Assembly: GCF_002878395.1 (NCBI RefSeq)
Contig: NC_061115.1
Coordinates: forward strand, 91,757,755-91,821,754
Source of the DNA: Capsicum annuum
Lineage: Eukaryota > Streptophyta > Magnoliopsida > Solanales > Solanaceae
Length of the DNA stretch: 64,000 bases
Direction: 5' to 3'
Below, piece after piece: positions 54,192-64,000 of the stretch (positions are counted from its first letter, which is position 1; each line of letters begins with the position of its first letter). The translations under genes were made by a program, and so were the position numbers. Below the pieces are notes generated by a model. That model did not search any database and had not been told where the DNA came from. It saw only the letters and a list, made by a program, of their open reading frames with translations.

Positions 54192-56342
54192 TGACACGAC
54201 CCAAACTAGGGCCTTGTCATAATGGGCATCTCAAGCACAACAAGGGCCGGAGATTGCGCCACAACCTAAATTAAACCACCAACATATACCCAATATCCGA
54301 TTAACTCCAAACTTATAGGATGATATATAAATATATAACACAAGGACTTTGGGATAGGTCTATGACCATGACCAACCCAAACAAGTCAAACCATCCCTAA
54401 AGAATCTAACAAACACATTATAACAACCTCATTTCTTTCCATAGCACAACATACCCAAGTCCATAATTTGTCCATACAAAACCTCTAAAAGGGAATACAA
54501 GGAAATATATGGTCGGGAAAAGTCCTCGACCATAGCTAAAAAAAATATTAAAGTCTACGCTAATAAAAATAGAAGAGAAACTTAAAACAAGAAATAGAGC
54601 CTTTCAAAGGATGAAATCTTACCACTTTAGGTCAGCACAAGTTATTCCTGAGTCCAATCACTGAGTAACAGGTATAGTATGACCAACACCTACATTGCTA
54701 GGGATACAGCATCAAAGATGGTTAGCAGTTGGAGCGCTAGCATATAATTCAAGGATAAGTATAAAATAATGCCAACAGTTCAAAATCATTCAACTATTGG
54801 ATAGAAATAATTTAATACATATATATACATGCCATGCTAGGATAGGGAACTATATTAGCATGAACTTTGAAATTATTAACCTGGGATGTGTAGCTTTGCA
54901 TTCAGAATTCACCCATGGGCTATATAGGTCAGCGCCACTAGCTGAAAGGGCCAAGGCATATATTTGCCATACGAGCCAGAAACAGTATGAGATGACTAGT
55001 ACATCTCTAAGAATATAAGTGAGACATCATGCATACGGTCACCAAGACCAAACCTTACACCAATAATTATGAGTTTTAGCTTAGTCCCCCCGGGACCTTC
55101 GCCTTCTATGGCTCAGCAAACACATCCTGCTTAAACCATTTATATGATTTTAGGACTCCAATATATCGTCCAAGAAGGACACTCATTAAGTCTAAGGTTC
55201 AGGGACTCGAACCCATTTTAATCAATTAAACCACTAACGTTTCTATTTAAACCATTTTATGGCCAACTAAAATGGCCAACAAGGCCTTTACAAAACTATT
55301 TGCAAACTATTCATACTCACTAATCCATTGCCTTAGTTCAAAACATCATTAGCATGTGACTAGTAATTTTTTTCAGACATTTCCATGAACACCTTGTGGG
55401 CACACCTTTAACATGACCAAAACCAAGTTAAAAACTATTAAGGTTAGGGGTACTCATCACCCATTAATAAAACATAATCAACAAGCACCCACATATGCAA
55501 ACCATCACCAAAAATATGTGAAAATATTATTTAAATCAAGATTAAATAATACTCAACAATATGCATCAAAACCCTCAACATTGGATTTCAAACCCACCAT
55601 TTAAGAATCAAAATCAATGTTCAAAATGCATGATTTTTTTGAACTAAAAATGTGGAAAGATTTACATGCCTCATACAAGATGATTCACTAAGATATTCTT
55701 TGTCCTCAAGTCTCTAGATGTCCTCTTTGATAAACCCTAGCCCCAATCTTATTAGAGAAGTTTAGAGAGAATTTAAGTGTTTAGATCTTGTCTAATTTAA
55801 GAATGAAAGGCCAAATAATGTTATAAGTCATGGGTCATAAGGGTTTAGGGGTGGGAAATATCTCAAATATCCTCAACTTAAAAGTTGAAAATTTAAACCC
55901 TAGGAGGGTACGACCACCCTATATGAACCATGCCTTAGGGTATGAGTGGTACCCTAACTCGTACCCTAGGCCTCACCTGAGATCCCCATACTAATCAACA
56001 TACAACCATACAGGGCCAAGTTATACCCTAAGGTACGAGAAGTACCCTTAGAGTCATATCTTGGTCAGAATCATCAAGATCATTATCAAAACATCATACG
56101 ACTAGGCAATATATAACTGGTACCCAAATATATGACTAGGCAATTATAACTGGTACCCAAATATATGACTAAGGAGATGCCAAACCGTACCTTGGATAGA
56201 ATGTTGTCATTATAGACTGATCATCATATGAGAGGGTGGGTACTATTCATAACCTAGCTTACGAAAGGTATGTTCAAAGCCTACCCTACCCAGAATCTCA
56301 AACTTAGGAAATTTTCTAGGGGTTCAAAGCGAAGGAGTTTTA
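54192..56342 (-). repeat. 5' LTR of element G
   Basis: 2151 bases, ending (minus strand) GGGTCGTGTCA at the primer site. It matches the left LTR at 38111-40347. The U3 word array lies at 55905-56275 and a TTATAAC TATA-like box at 55821-55826 (minus). A 34-base unit (actaggcaatxxataactgg..) is duplicated in tandem at 56101-56167, unlike the left LTR. Its outer border abuts an RT fragment of another element. Confidence 0.9.
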
Positions 56343-57064
56343 TTATGGATCTTTTCTATCAGCTTCAGGGTGCTAGATGCTTCTCTAATATTTATATTCA
56401 TATGGGTTATCATCATTTTAAGATTATGGAGGTTGATATTCCTAAGATAATTTTCTGAACCCAGTATGGTCATTATGAGTTTTTGGTTATGTCAGTTGAC
56501 TGATGATCTGGATGTGTTTATGGATCTTATGAATTGAGTTTTCAGGAAATTTTTGGACTTTTTTGTCATAGTTTTCATTGATGACATCATGGTGTATTCT
56601 AATAGTGATGTGGATCATGACAATCACCTCTGTATTGTATTACAAACCCTTAAGAATCAAAGTTGTATTCTAAATTTTCTAAGTATGAGGTTTGGTTGAA
56701 TATTTTGAATTTTCATGGAAATGTTGTTTCTAGTGAGGGGATCAAGGTGGATCCATAAAAATTTAAGGCAGTTAAAAAATGGCCTAGACCCATGACTTCA
56801 ATCGATATTAGAAGCTTTTTGGGCTTGGCCAGTTATTATAAGAGATTAGTTTAGAGTTTCTCTTCTATTTTTTATCCGTTGATAAGATTGACTCAACAAA
56901 AGGTTAAATTTAGTGGTTCGATGCTTGTGACAGTATCATTGAGAAGTTGATGGAGAGATTGACTTTTGCTCTAATTTTGACCCTGCTTGAGGGTACTGAT
57001 GATTTTGTTATATTTTGTTATGCATCCCATGTAGGACTGTGTAAATATAGCATGGTAAGGTTGT
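56343..57064 (+). pseudogene. RT/RNase H fragment of another gypsy element
   Basis: Reads MDLFYQLQGARCFSNIYIHM, GYHHFKIMEVDIPKIIF-stop, YGHYEFLVMS, then FIDD at 56574-56585 ([14 protein letters not shown]), KAVKKWPRPMTSIDIRSFLG, and the RNase H start LILTLLEGTDDFVIFCYASH. It begins in mid-RT at the border of element G and is cut in mid-RNase H by the LTR of element F (GTTGT at 57060-57064 is the candidate target duplication of F). It could be the pol of element H, but protease and early RT are missing, so that link is uncertain. Confidence 0.87.
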
Positions 57065-57109
57065 TGAAATATCTAGGTGTTGGACTCTTAGAGAATTCCC
57101 TTAGTTTGG

Positions 57110-57530
57110 GTGTTCTAGACTTGGCACGACTTAGGGTACAAGTCGTACCCCATGGATATGACTTGTTAACCCCTTATTGTACTTTTGTTAGTGTCATGGG
57201 GTTACTCACTATCCTAGGTAAGAGTTAGCCTTCCCTCAATCTTACATTATGGTATGTGTCGTACCTAACCTAGACATATAGATTGATATCTTGAACTTGA
57301 GTTGACTGTTTATGGTACGAGTTGAGGGTACAGTTTTGGGCACAAGTCATACCCTTTAGATATGAGTCTAGGATGTGTGATCATAATTTGGGAAGTATAT
57401 GATCCCTAGGTAAACCTTAGGGTACAATTTACGATGCCACTCATACCCTAGGGTATGATTGACTTAAGTGAGTCGTACCCACCTGGAAGGCCACTTTTCT
57501 GCTTTTAAGTCAAAGGCTCTATAGTTATTC
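57110..57530 (+). promoter_or_regulatory. U3 word array and TATA-like box of element F
   Basis: At least ten GGGTACGA/TCGTACCC-type words on both strands: acttagggtacaagtcgtac, gtgtcgtacctaac, gtacgagttgagggtacag, caagtcatacccttt, ccactcataccctagggtat and gagtcgtacccacc. 'Ctctatagttattc' at 57517-57530 is the nearest TATA-like box. The words resemble those of element G more than those of element 1. Confidence 0.5.
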
Positions 57531-58559
57531 AACCCTAAAACCCTTAAGTCCCCTTATTATATAATGTGTTGTGGCCTCCTAAACCCTCGTTGGCAATTTA
57601 AAAACATTCCAAAATCCTCTATCAAATAGATCTTTGAAGATTTGGAGGCTAGGGTTTCAAGGGTGGTCATCTAGAGGTAAAGAGAAGTCAACCTTTTTGG
57701 TAGATCATCTTGTTTAAGGCATGTAACTCTACCCCTTTTTAAATACCCTAAAAACCATGTATTTTACACATGGATTAATAATTGAAAAATGTAGTTTTGA
57801 ATTCAAATGATAAAGATGTTTTTGCTTAATGATGAATATTATTTGTTCTTACTTAGACTTATGTGTTTATATGTTATTGGCGGTGATTTGCATATATGGG
57901 TGCTAGTTGTTTGGAGTTTAACAAACGAGTCTTGAGTAACCCTAATATTAATGAATTCTTTCATAAAGTTGGTCTTTATAATGGTATGCACATAAGGTAT
58001 TTGTGAAAATATCTAGTCACAATATTTTGAACTAGGGTAATGTCCCAATAAGTATGAATGGTTGATAAGTGGCATTGTAATGACATTAGAAAAGTGTTCC
58101 TTCTCGACATGGATTCCCATAACTCTTTTAATTGTTGGTGATGTGGTATTTCTAATTGGGCTTGGTGCTTTTGTTTTAAAAAGCCCTAGAAATGCTCTGC
58201 TTGGGTCCTTTTTACTTCAGAATAAAATAGGGATGCCTCTTTTCTGAAACACGAACTTTCCAAGACCTGGCATAGAGCTGGGTGATTGAATTCAAGGGGT
58301 TCAAAATATTGGCCATGTAATTTGTTAATTTATGACCTTGTTGGTATGATGGCTAAGGAGGTTTTAAAGTCCCTAAGAAGAAATTGAATTGTGTTGAACT
58401 AAAAAGGTGTGAGATAGCTAATGAGAAATGAATGGTTTATAAGGGTCTTGATGACCATAAATTGAATTGAATGATAAATTGAATTAATGAATTGAACTAA
58501 TGGGATATTTTAATGACAAGTGATCATAAGAGTCATGTGTGGTGTGTAATTTGTTAAAT

Positions 58560-59020
58560 GGGTTAGAGTCCCTAAGTGTTGAAGAGAATGAATATTGATG
58601 TATGGACAAAGGGTAAGATTCCTAATGTCGACTAATGATAGTCATGACATCTTATGGTTAAATTCCTTTGCCTAACTAATATGGCTTGAGGTTAGAGTCC
58701 CTTGCCTAAATAAAATGTAAGAGGTTAGAGTCCCTTGCTTAAATATGTTGGCTTGGGGATAGATTCCCCTAACTAAGGTTGCATTTGGTTAGAGTCCCAT
58801 GCCAAATAAGCTTACTTGGGGTTAGAGTCCCCTATCTAATAAGGCTTAAGGTTAGAGTCCCTTGCCTGGTAAAAAAATGCATGAGCTTAGAGTCCTATGC
58901 TAATCAAAAAGTGGCATGAGGTTAGAATCCCTTGCCAAATAAATGTGTGTGGTTAAAGTCCTAGTCTAATGAGAATACATAAGGTTAAAGTCCTTTTCCT
59001 AATAAGAATTATTTGAATCT
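58560..59020 (+). repeat. Minisatellite of GGTTAGAGTCCCTTGCC units in LTR F
   Basis: About a dozen degenerate units built on ggttagagtcccttgcc plus an AT-rich spacer, 30-45 bases apart: for example 58693, 58733, 58788, 58820, 58852 and 58921. Variants include gagcttagagtcctatgc and ggttaaagtccttttcc. The array is on the transcribed side of the LTR, more than 1 kb after the TATA-like box. Confidence 0.8.
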
Positions 59021-59721
59021 ATATATATGGAAGGTTGAGGTCTTCTACCACATGACATGTGAATGAGTATATAGGGAATGTTGCTAAATCTTGTTTCCTT
59101 ATAGTACATCATAAACATGCTATATCTACATAAATGATTATGTATGTAAATGTGGTTGAACATGATGAAAGGACTTGGCTTTTAGCGATGATGCTATTTA
59201 TCATTATCCTTGAGTTACATGCTAGCACTCTAATACTAACTATCTTCAGACTCTATGTCACCATGCGACATAAGGGCCAGAGCATCTTCTTTTTTTCCTA
59301 CTAGTAATAGGTGTTCAAGCAGTTTGTGTAATTAACATTAAAATGGTGAGCTTTCATACTTTAAAATTCATGCATTTCATAGTCCTTAGCTTATTATATA
59401 GACTTATCTTGTATTTGGTTTTGGCTATTGTCGGGGGCATGTCTCAATATACATTTATATAAACTTTAGATTGATATAAAGGCATTGCTATTGACTGTGG
59501 ACTTGGGTATATTGGTTAGAAGGTTGTCATTAAAAAAATATTCATTATTGTCTAAATATGACTATTAGTATTATTTTCTTACACTACCTTGGTATATGGT
59601 CGAAGATTATTTGACCCTTTTTGATAGATGTCATGATTGGGTTTGGTTAACAGGCAATCTCCAATCAAAGTTGGGATTAAGAAGTCCATACGACATAGCC
59701 CAATATTAAGGTAAGTAAAGT

Positions 59722-59734
59722 TGGTATCAAAACC
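59722..59734 (+). other. Primer-binding site of element F
   Basis: TGGTATCAAAACC, an initiator Met tRNA site with two changes, at the LTR/leader border. Confidence 0.85.
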
Positions 59735-59928
59735 TAGGTTCATGGTCAGTTGGGTATCCACAATGTCGTGTCAAGTAGAGTCTCTTTTGTGAGTGTGAAG
59801 AGCACCACATTTATAAGAAAGGGGCTACAAGACATGTAGGAATGTTTTCTTTTCTTGTGTTTCAATCTCAAGCTATATTGTCTAAGGTTATGGATTCCTC
59901 TAATTTCTATTTGCTAATCTTTCAGATC

Positions 59929-61090
59929 ATGCCTTCAAGGAGATTTGATACTCAGACAAATACCTCAGACCTGACTAAGGGCCTTACAGTCGGAGCTCAT
60001 CCAACTTCTGAGGTCCAGTCCCAGGCTAGAGCTGCAGTATTTGACCATCCTCATGAGGTTCCACCTATCCCAACCAACCCCAACTATGAGAGTAACCCCT
60101 CTTCCTCAGTCATCTCAAGGGGATGCTACTAATGTAGAGTTTCGTCGCTCCATCAACCTCTTAACTCAATTGGTAGCATCTCAATCAAAGCGTAGTGCTC
60201 CAGCTATTATTTATTCTGAGGCCACAAGAGTTGACCAATTCATAACGTTGAACCCTTCTATTTTTATGAGTACAAAGGTTAAGGAGGACCCTCAAGTCTT
60301 CATTGATAAAATGGAGAAAAATTTCCAAATAATGCATGTTTCAAAGATTGAGTACATCGAGTTTGCTTCCTACCAATTGAAGGATATAGCATACCAATGG
60401 TATAAAGAGTGAAAGTTGTCTTAAGGTGTATATTCTAGTCCCACCATATGAGAGGATTTTCTAAGGCTTTCTTAGACCGTTTTTTTCCTCAAGAGTTGAG
60501 AGAAGCAAAAGCAGAGGAGTTTGTGAACTTAAAGTAAAAAAGGATGTTTTTTCAAGAGTATTCCTTGATATTCTATCAATTATCGAGGTATGCTCCCGAG
60601 TTGGTTTCTATTATGAGGGTGAGGATGCATAAGTTTGTCTTGATATTATCTTCCGAGTTGGTGCTTAAGAGCAAGGTGGCTTTGTTGATCATAAATATGG
60701 GCATCTCTAGGTTGATCGTGTATATGTAATAAGTAGAAGAAGAGAAAAGGGAAAAAATTTGAGTTTAGCAAAAGTCAAGAAGTTTAGACCTTCTAAGCAT
60801 AGTGGTAGAGATGGGGGTAAGTGGCCTAAGAAGAAGTGGGAGAGTTGGGTTCTTTCTCTAAGGCTAGCGCTCTATACCCAAAGTCATTGAGTGATCCTCA
60901 ATCTCAGTTTAGTGGTGGGTTCTGAGCACTGGGTACCTAAACTCAGTTTGGTAGAGCTCAGTCAGCTCCATCCTACCCACCTTATAGATTCTGTGGTTAG
61001 CCTTATCGTGGTCAGTGTGAGAAAGGTTGGAACAAATATTTTAGATGTGGTCAGATTGGCCACATATAATGAGATTGCTTTTCTCTACTA
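59929..61090 (+). pseudogene. gag: Gag of element F
   Basis: Starts MPSRRFDTQTNTSDLTK at 59929 and stays open to 60132. A one-frame slip then leads into an overlapping open block at 60041-60412: NVEFRRSINLLTQLVASQ, FMSTKVKEDPQVFIDKMEKN and FASYQLKDIAYQWYKE. The core goes on FLDRFFPQELREAKAEEFVN (60470-60530) and YSLIFYQLSRYAPELV (60565-60610). The zinc knuckle YFRCGQIGHI-stop-stop-DC at 61033-61075 has its first Cys changed to Tyr. It is the longest readable gypsy gag in the window. Confidence 0.88.
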
Positions 61091-61198
61091 GTATCTTGGG
61101 ACAATAAGGATCCTATTGCTACTTTATCTACTCCAACACCGAAGGGTCCTGTCTCTACTTCAGCTTTTGTTTCTAGTACTGGCATTGGCCGGAATTGC

Positions 61199-61730
61199 TT
61201 GTATGCACTTGCTACTTACCAGGATTCTAAGATATATCCTGATGTTGTCATGGGTATGTTGAGACTTTTCTCCCATGATGTGTATTATTTGTTTGATCTA
61301 GGGTCTACATTATCTTATATGACCACATTTATGGTTGTGCATCTTGGATTTGGTCCTGAGAGTCTGTTAGTTCTTTTTTCTATTTCTACCTTGATAGGAG
61401 ACTTATTGGTTGTTAAAAGGGTCTATAGGGATGTGTGGTATCTTTTTGTGATTCTTATAGACTTGATAGAGTTGGAGATAGTTGATTTTGATGTTATTCT
61501 GAGGATAAATTGGTTTTATTCATGTTATGCTTCCTTAGATTGTTGGACCTGTAAGGTCATGTTCAAATTCCCTAATGTGTCAGTCATTATATGGGAAGAG
61601 GGTTCTTTATTGCCTAAGGGGAAGTTTATTTCATACCTTAAAGGCCAAAAGTTTATCTCAAAAGGGAGTTTGTATCATTTGGTTCGAGTTATACATCGTA
61701 ACTTCAAAGGCCCTTCTCTAGAATCCATTC
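61199..61730 (+). pseudogene. Aspartic protease of element F
   Basis: The protease shares one 247-codon open frame (61199-61942) with the start of RT. Blocks: GMLRLFSHDVYYLFDLGSTL (catalytic D-L-G-S, 61295-61306), FSISTLIGDLLVVKRVYRDV, IVDFDVILRINWFYSCYASL and VMFKFPNVSVIIWEEG. The LGMDW motif is changed to LRINW. The active-site Asp is kept. The single long frame makes this the least damaged pol stretch in the window, but it ends at a stop at 61940. Confidence 0.9.
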
Positions 61731-62600
61731 TAATGCTTAATATATTTCCCAAAGTTTTCCCCGATGACCTTCTCAGTATTCCTCCTAATAGGGAAATTGA
61801 TTTTGGGATTAATCTTATTTCAGACACTCGTTTGATTTTTATCCCACCTTATAGAATAGCTCCGTCGGAGCCAAAAGAGCTTAAGAAGCAATTGAAAGAC
61901 CTTTTAGATAAACGTTTCATCCATTCTAGTATTTCTTTATAGGGTGCACCCGTGTTGTTTGTGCACAAGAAGGATAGTTCCCTATGTATGTGCATCAATT
62001 ATCGTCTGTTGATCAAGGTGACCATAAAGAATAAATATCTTCTTCCTAGGATTGATGATTTGTTTAATCAACTTTAAGGTGCAAAATATTTCTCTAATAT
62101 TGATCTTAGTTCGGGTTAACACCAACTTAATTAGGGAAGTGGATATCCCTAAAACTAATTTTAGAACCCGGTATGGTCACTCTGAGTTTCTATTCATGTC
62201 ATTTGGGTTGACCAATGCCCCAGCAGCATTCATAGATTTGATGAATAGGGTCTTCTATTCGTTCTTGGACTTGTTTGTCATTGTCTTCATCGATGATATC
62301 TTGGTCTATTCTAATAGTAAGGAGGATTATGTTGATCACCTCTATGTTTTACTATAAACTTTGCAGGATCATCATTTGTATTTCAAGTTCACTATGTGTG
62401 AGTTTTGGTTGAAGGTTGTGATCTTCCTTGGTCATTCTACATCTAGTGAAGGGATTATGGTAAATCCTCAAAAGGTTACAGTGGTTAAGAAATAGCCTAG
62501 ACCTACGACTCCATTCGATATTCAGGGCTTCTTGGGTCTAGCTAGTTACTATAGGAGATTTGTGGAGAGTTTTTTTATTATAGCTAACCCTTAAACTAAG
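61731..62600 (+). pseudogene. Reverse transcriptase of element F
   Basis: Blocks: [53 protein letters not shown] (stop at 61940), [73 protein letters not shown], catalytic FIDD at 62286-62297 and GFLGLASYYRRFVESF (62520-62575). Changes such as CINYRLL for CIDYRQL, one stop at about 62077, a slip after SSG and stops at 62355 and 62493 disable it. Confidence 0.9.
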
Positions 62601-63110
62601 TTGACCCAGAAAAAGGTCAAGTTCTTATGGTCTGATGCGTGTGAGGGTAGTTTCAAAAAGTTGAAAGATAAATTGACTTCAAATCTAATTTTGACCTTGC
62701 CTGAGGGTAATGATGGTTTCGTAGTGTATTATGATGCTTCTCATATTGTGCTCAATTATGTGTTAATGCAACATGGTAGGGTGGTGGCCTATGCATCTAG
62801 GCAATTAAAAGTTCATGAGAAGAGCTATCCTACTCATGACTTAGAACTATTAGCCGTGTTTTTTGCCTTAAAGATTTGGTGACATTATCTCTATGGCATT
62901 CATGTTGACATCTTTTCTAGTCATAAGAATCTTCACTATGTGTTTACTCAAAAGGATTTAAATTTCTGGTAGAAGAGGTGGCTAAGTTGTTGAAAGACTA
63001 TGATATGAGTCCTTATTACCATCCATGTAAAGCTAAAGTGGTCGTCCGTGCTCTTAGTAGATTTTCCATGGAAAGCTTAGCCCATGTAGTTTAGAATAAG
63101 TAGGAATTTC
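62601..63110 (+). pseudogene. RNase H domain of element F
   Basis: The open block 62601-62882 reads [40 protein letters not shown] (YYDAS, catalytic Asp), [20 protein letters not shown] and [17 protein letters not shown]. After a stop, 'HYLYGIHVDIFSSHKNLHYV' and 'KRWLSC..YDMSPYYHPCKAKVV' (to about 63060) complete the domain with a slip. The order is normal. One stop at 62880 breaks the frame. Confidence 0.9.
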
Positions 63111-63219
63111 TAATGGACATGCACCATTTGTTTAGTCTTGAAGTTCATCTTGTGGAGTCCGAGGATGGTGGTATGCTCGTGCATCCAGTATCTCAATCAT
63201 CTCTTGTTGTTGAGATAAA

Positions 63220-64000
63220 AAAAAGTAAGTACTGGATCCCGACTTAATGATAATCAAGAGTAATGTGGGTTAACAAAAGGTGGTTGACTTTATTATTAGA
63301 GGTGATGGTACTTGAGGTACCAAGGTAGGCTATGTGTTCCCAACATTGATGGATTGAGGAAAAGGATCATGGTTTAGGCTTATGAATCTCGGTGTTCTAT
63401 CCATTCAGATTCTATGAAGATGTATCATGATTTAAGAGATTTCAATTCATTGGGTAGTATGAATTGGTATATGGCTAGTTATGTGGTTAAGTTTATGGTG
63501 TGCCAACAAGTGAAAGCTGAGCACATAAGGCCTGGAGGCTTATAGCAAGATATTCCCTTGCCCGAGTGGAAGTGGGAGGTAATTAATATGGATTTGTTAC
63601 CAGTCTTCCCCGATCTTGAAATCAATGTGATTTCATTTGGGTAATCGTAGATAGGATGACCAAGTTGGCTCACTTCTTGCCCGTGAGGACAAATTTTTCA
63701 ATGGAGGATTATGCTAAGTTATATATTGTAGAGATTGTGAAATTGCATGGTGCTCTGGTTTCTATTATCTCAGATCATGGTCCTCTATTTCATCTTATTT
63801 TGGAAGTTGTTCCAAAAAGGTTTGGGGACTAAGGTGTGTCTTAGTACCGCTTTTCACTCGTAAATGGATGGGAAAAAAGGGAGAACCATCCAAACATTGA
63901 AGGATATATTGCATGCTTATGTGGTTGATTATGGTGGTAATTGGTACGACTATTTTCCTTTGATTGAATTCGTCTATAACAATAGTTACCACTCTAGCAT
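63220..64000 (+). pseudogene. Integrase of element F, cut by the window end
   Basis: The zinc region is decayed: ESRCSIHSDSMKMYHDL with the first His lost, and KFMVCQQ with the first Cys changed to Phe (63380-63515). The core reads KWEVINMDL (first Asp, about 63585), FIWVIVDRMTKLAHFLPVRT, SMEDYAKLYIVEIVKLHGAL and VSIISDHGPLF (second Asp, about 63775). The C-terminal side of the core reads [20 protein letters not shown] to the window end. At least three frame slips. The chromodomain and 3' LTR lie beyond the window. Confidence 0.88.

Larger units (their letters stand above)
38111..56342 (-). mobile_element. Gypsy chromovirus element G, minus strand, interrupted
   Basis: The 5' LTR is on the right (54192-56342), with its primer site at 54176-54188. 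Gag, protease, RT, RNase H and integrase follow leftward, and the polypurine tract and 3' LTR are on the left (38111-40347). A complete Athila-like element (40855-50179) is inserted in the integrase C-terminal region. Without that insert G is about 8.9 kb. Catalytic motifs of protease (DPGS) and RT (FIDD) survive, so G is among the better-preserved pol sources here, though stops remain. Confidence 0.9.
57065..59719 (+). repeat. 5' LTR of gypsy element F
   Basis: About 2.65 kb, from TGAAATATCTAGG (compare TGAAATGCCTTGG in element 1) to the primer site at 59721. It shares the closing segments of the group (aggcaatctccaatcaaagt, tacgacatagccc). It contains a U3 word array with TATA-like box (57110-57530) and a minisatellite (58560-59020). 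The 3' LTR lies outside the window. Frames at 57-58 kb show no domain. Confidence 0.85.

Noticed and set aside
57065..57228. Reading frame running from the RT/RNase H fragment into LTR F
   Set aside because: The frame simply continues by chance across the insertion border at 57064. The residues after the border have no RNase H similarity.

Overview
This window is plant nuclear repeat DNA. It holds no recognisable host gene, rRNA, tRNA or bacterial-type feature. It is made almost entirely of nested, decayed LTR retrotransposons. Initiator-Met-type and Asp-type tRNA primer sites, Ty3/gypsy chromodomain polyproteins and Athila-like elements place it in a flowering plant. A SINE-like tail ending in TTG repeats near 8.25 kb, and the general character of the LTRs, suggest a Solanaceae genome (tomato, potato or pepper type); that placement is inference. 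Coding regions carry many stops and frameshifts, so nearly all entries are pseudogenes.

Layout. 1-8172: a plus-strand Ty3/gypsy chromovirus (element 1) cut by the window start, with gag, protease, RT, RNase H, integrase, chromodomain and 3' LTR. 8173-14237: older sequence holding a tandem duplication of the LTR edge, a SINE-like tail, a minus-strand 'plant transposon protein' fragment, a minus-strand Ty1/copia 5' end inserted in a LINE RNase H remnant, and AT-rich DNA. 14238-25003: LTR, primer site and leader of a second gypsy element (H). Its LTR is split by a complete minus-strand gag-only element (15483-24266) with a perfect ACAAT target duplication. 25004-37615: an Athila-like tandem array with three LTRs and two internal regions, each coding only gag and protease, sitting in H's leader. 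37616-37935: gag that probably continues H.

38111-56342: a minus-strand gypsy element (G) with two LTRs and all pol domains. Its integrase C-terminal region is split by a complete Athila-like element (40855-50179) with a perfect CATAC target duplication. That element encodes gag, protease and an accessory 'plant transposon protein' ORF, but no RT or integrase. 56343-57064: an RT/RNase H fragment of another gypsy element, cut by the 5' LTR of element F. 57065-64000: element F, plus strand, running from its LTR through integrase and leaving the window.

How the parts work together: the gag-only and gag-protease elements could have moved only with RT and integrase supplied by relatives, so the window mixes autonomous-type and parasitic elements. 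The most interesting recurring structure is an array of short, often inverted sequence words just upstream of the TATA-like box in every LTR family here, although the words differ between families. One such array recurs inside the 40855-50179 element, ahead of its accessory ORF.
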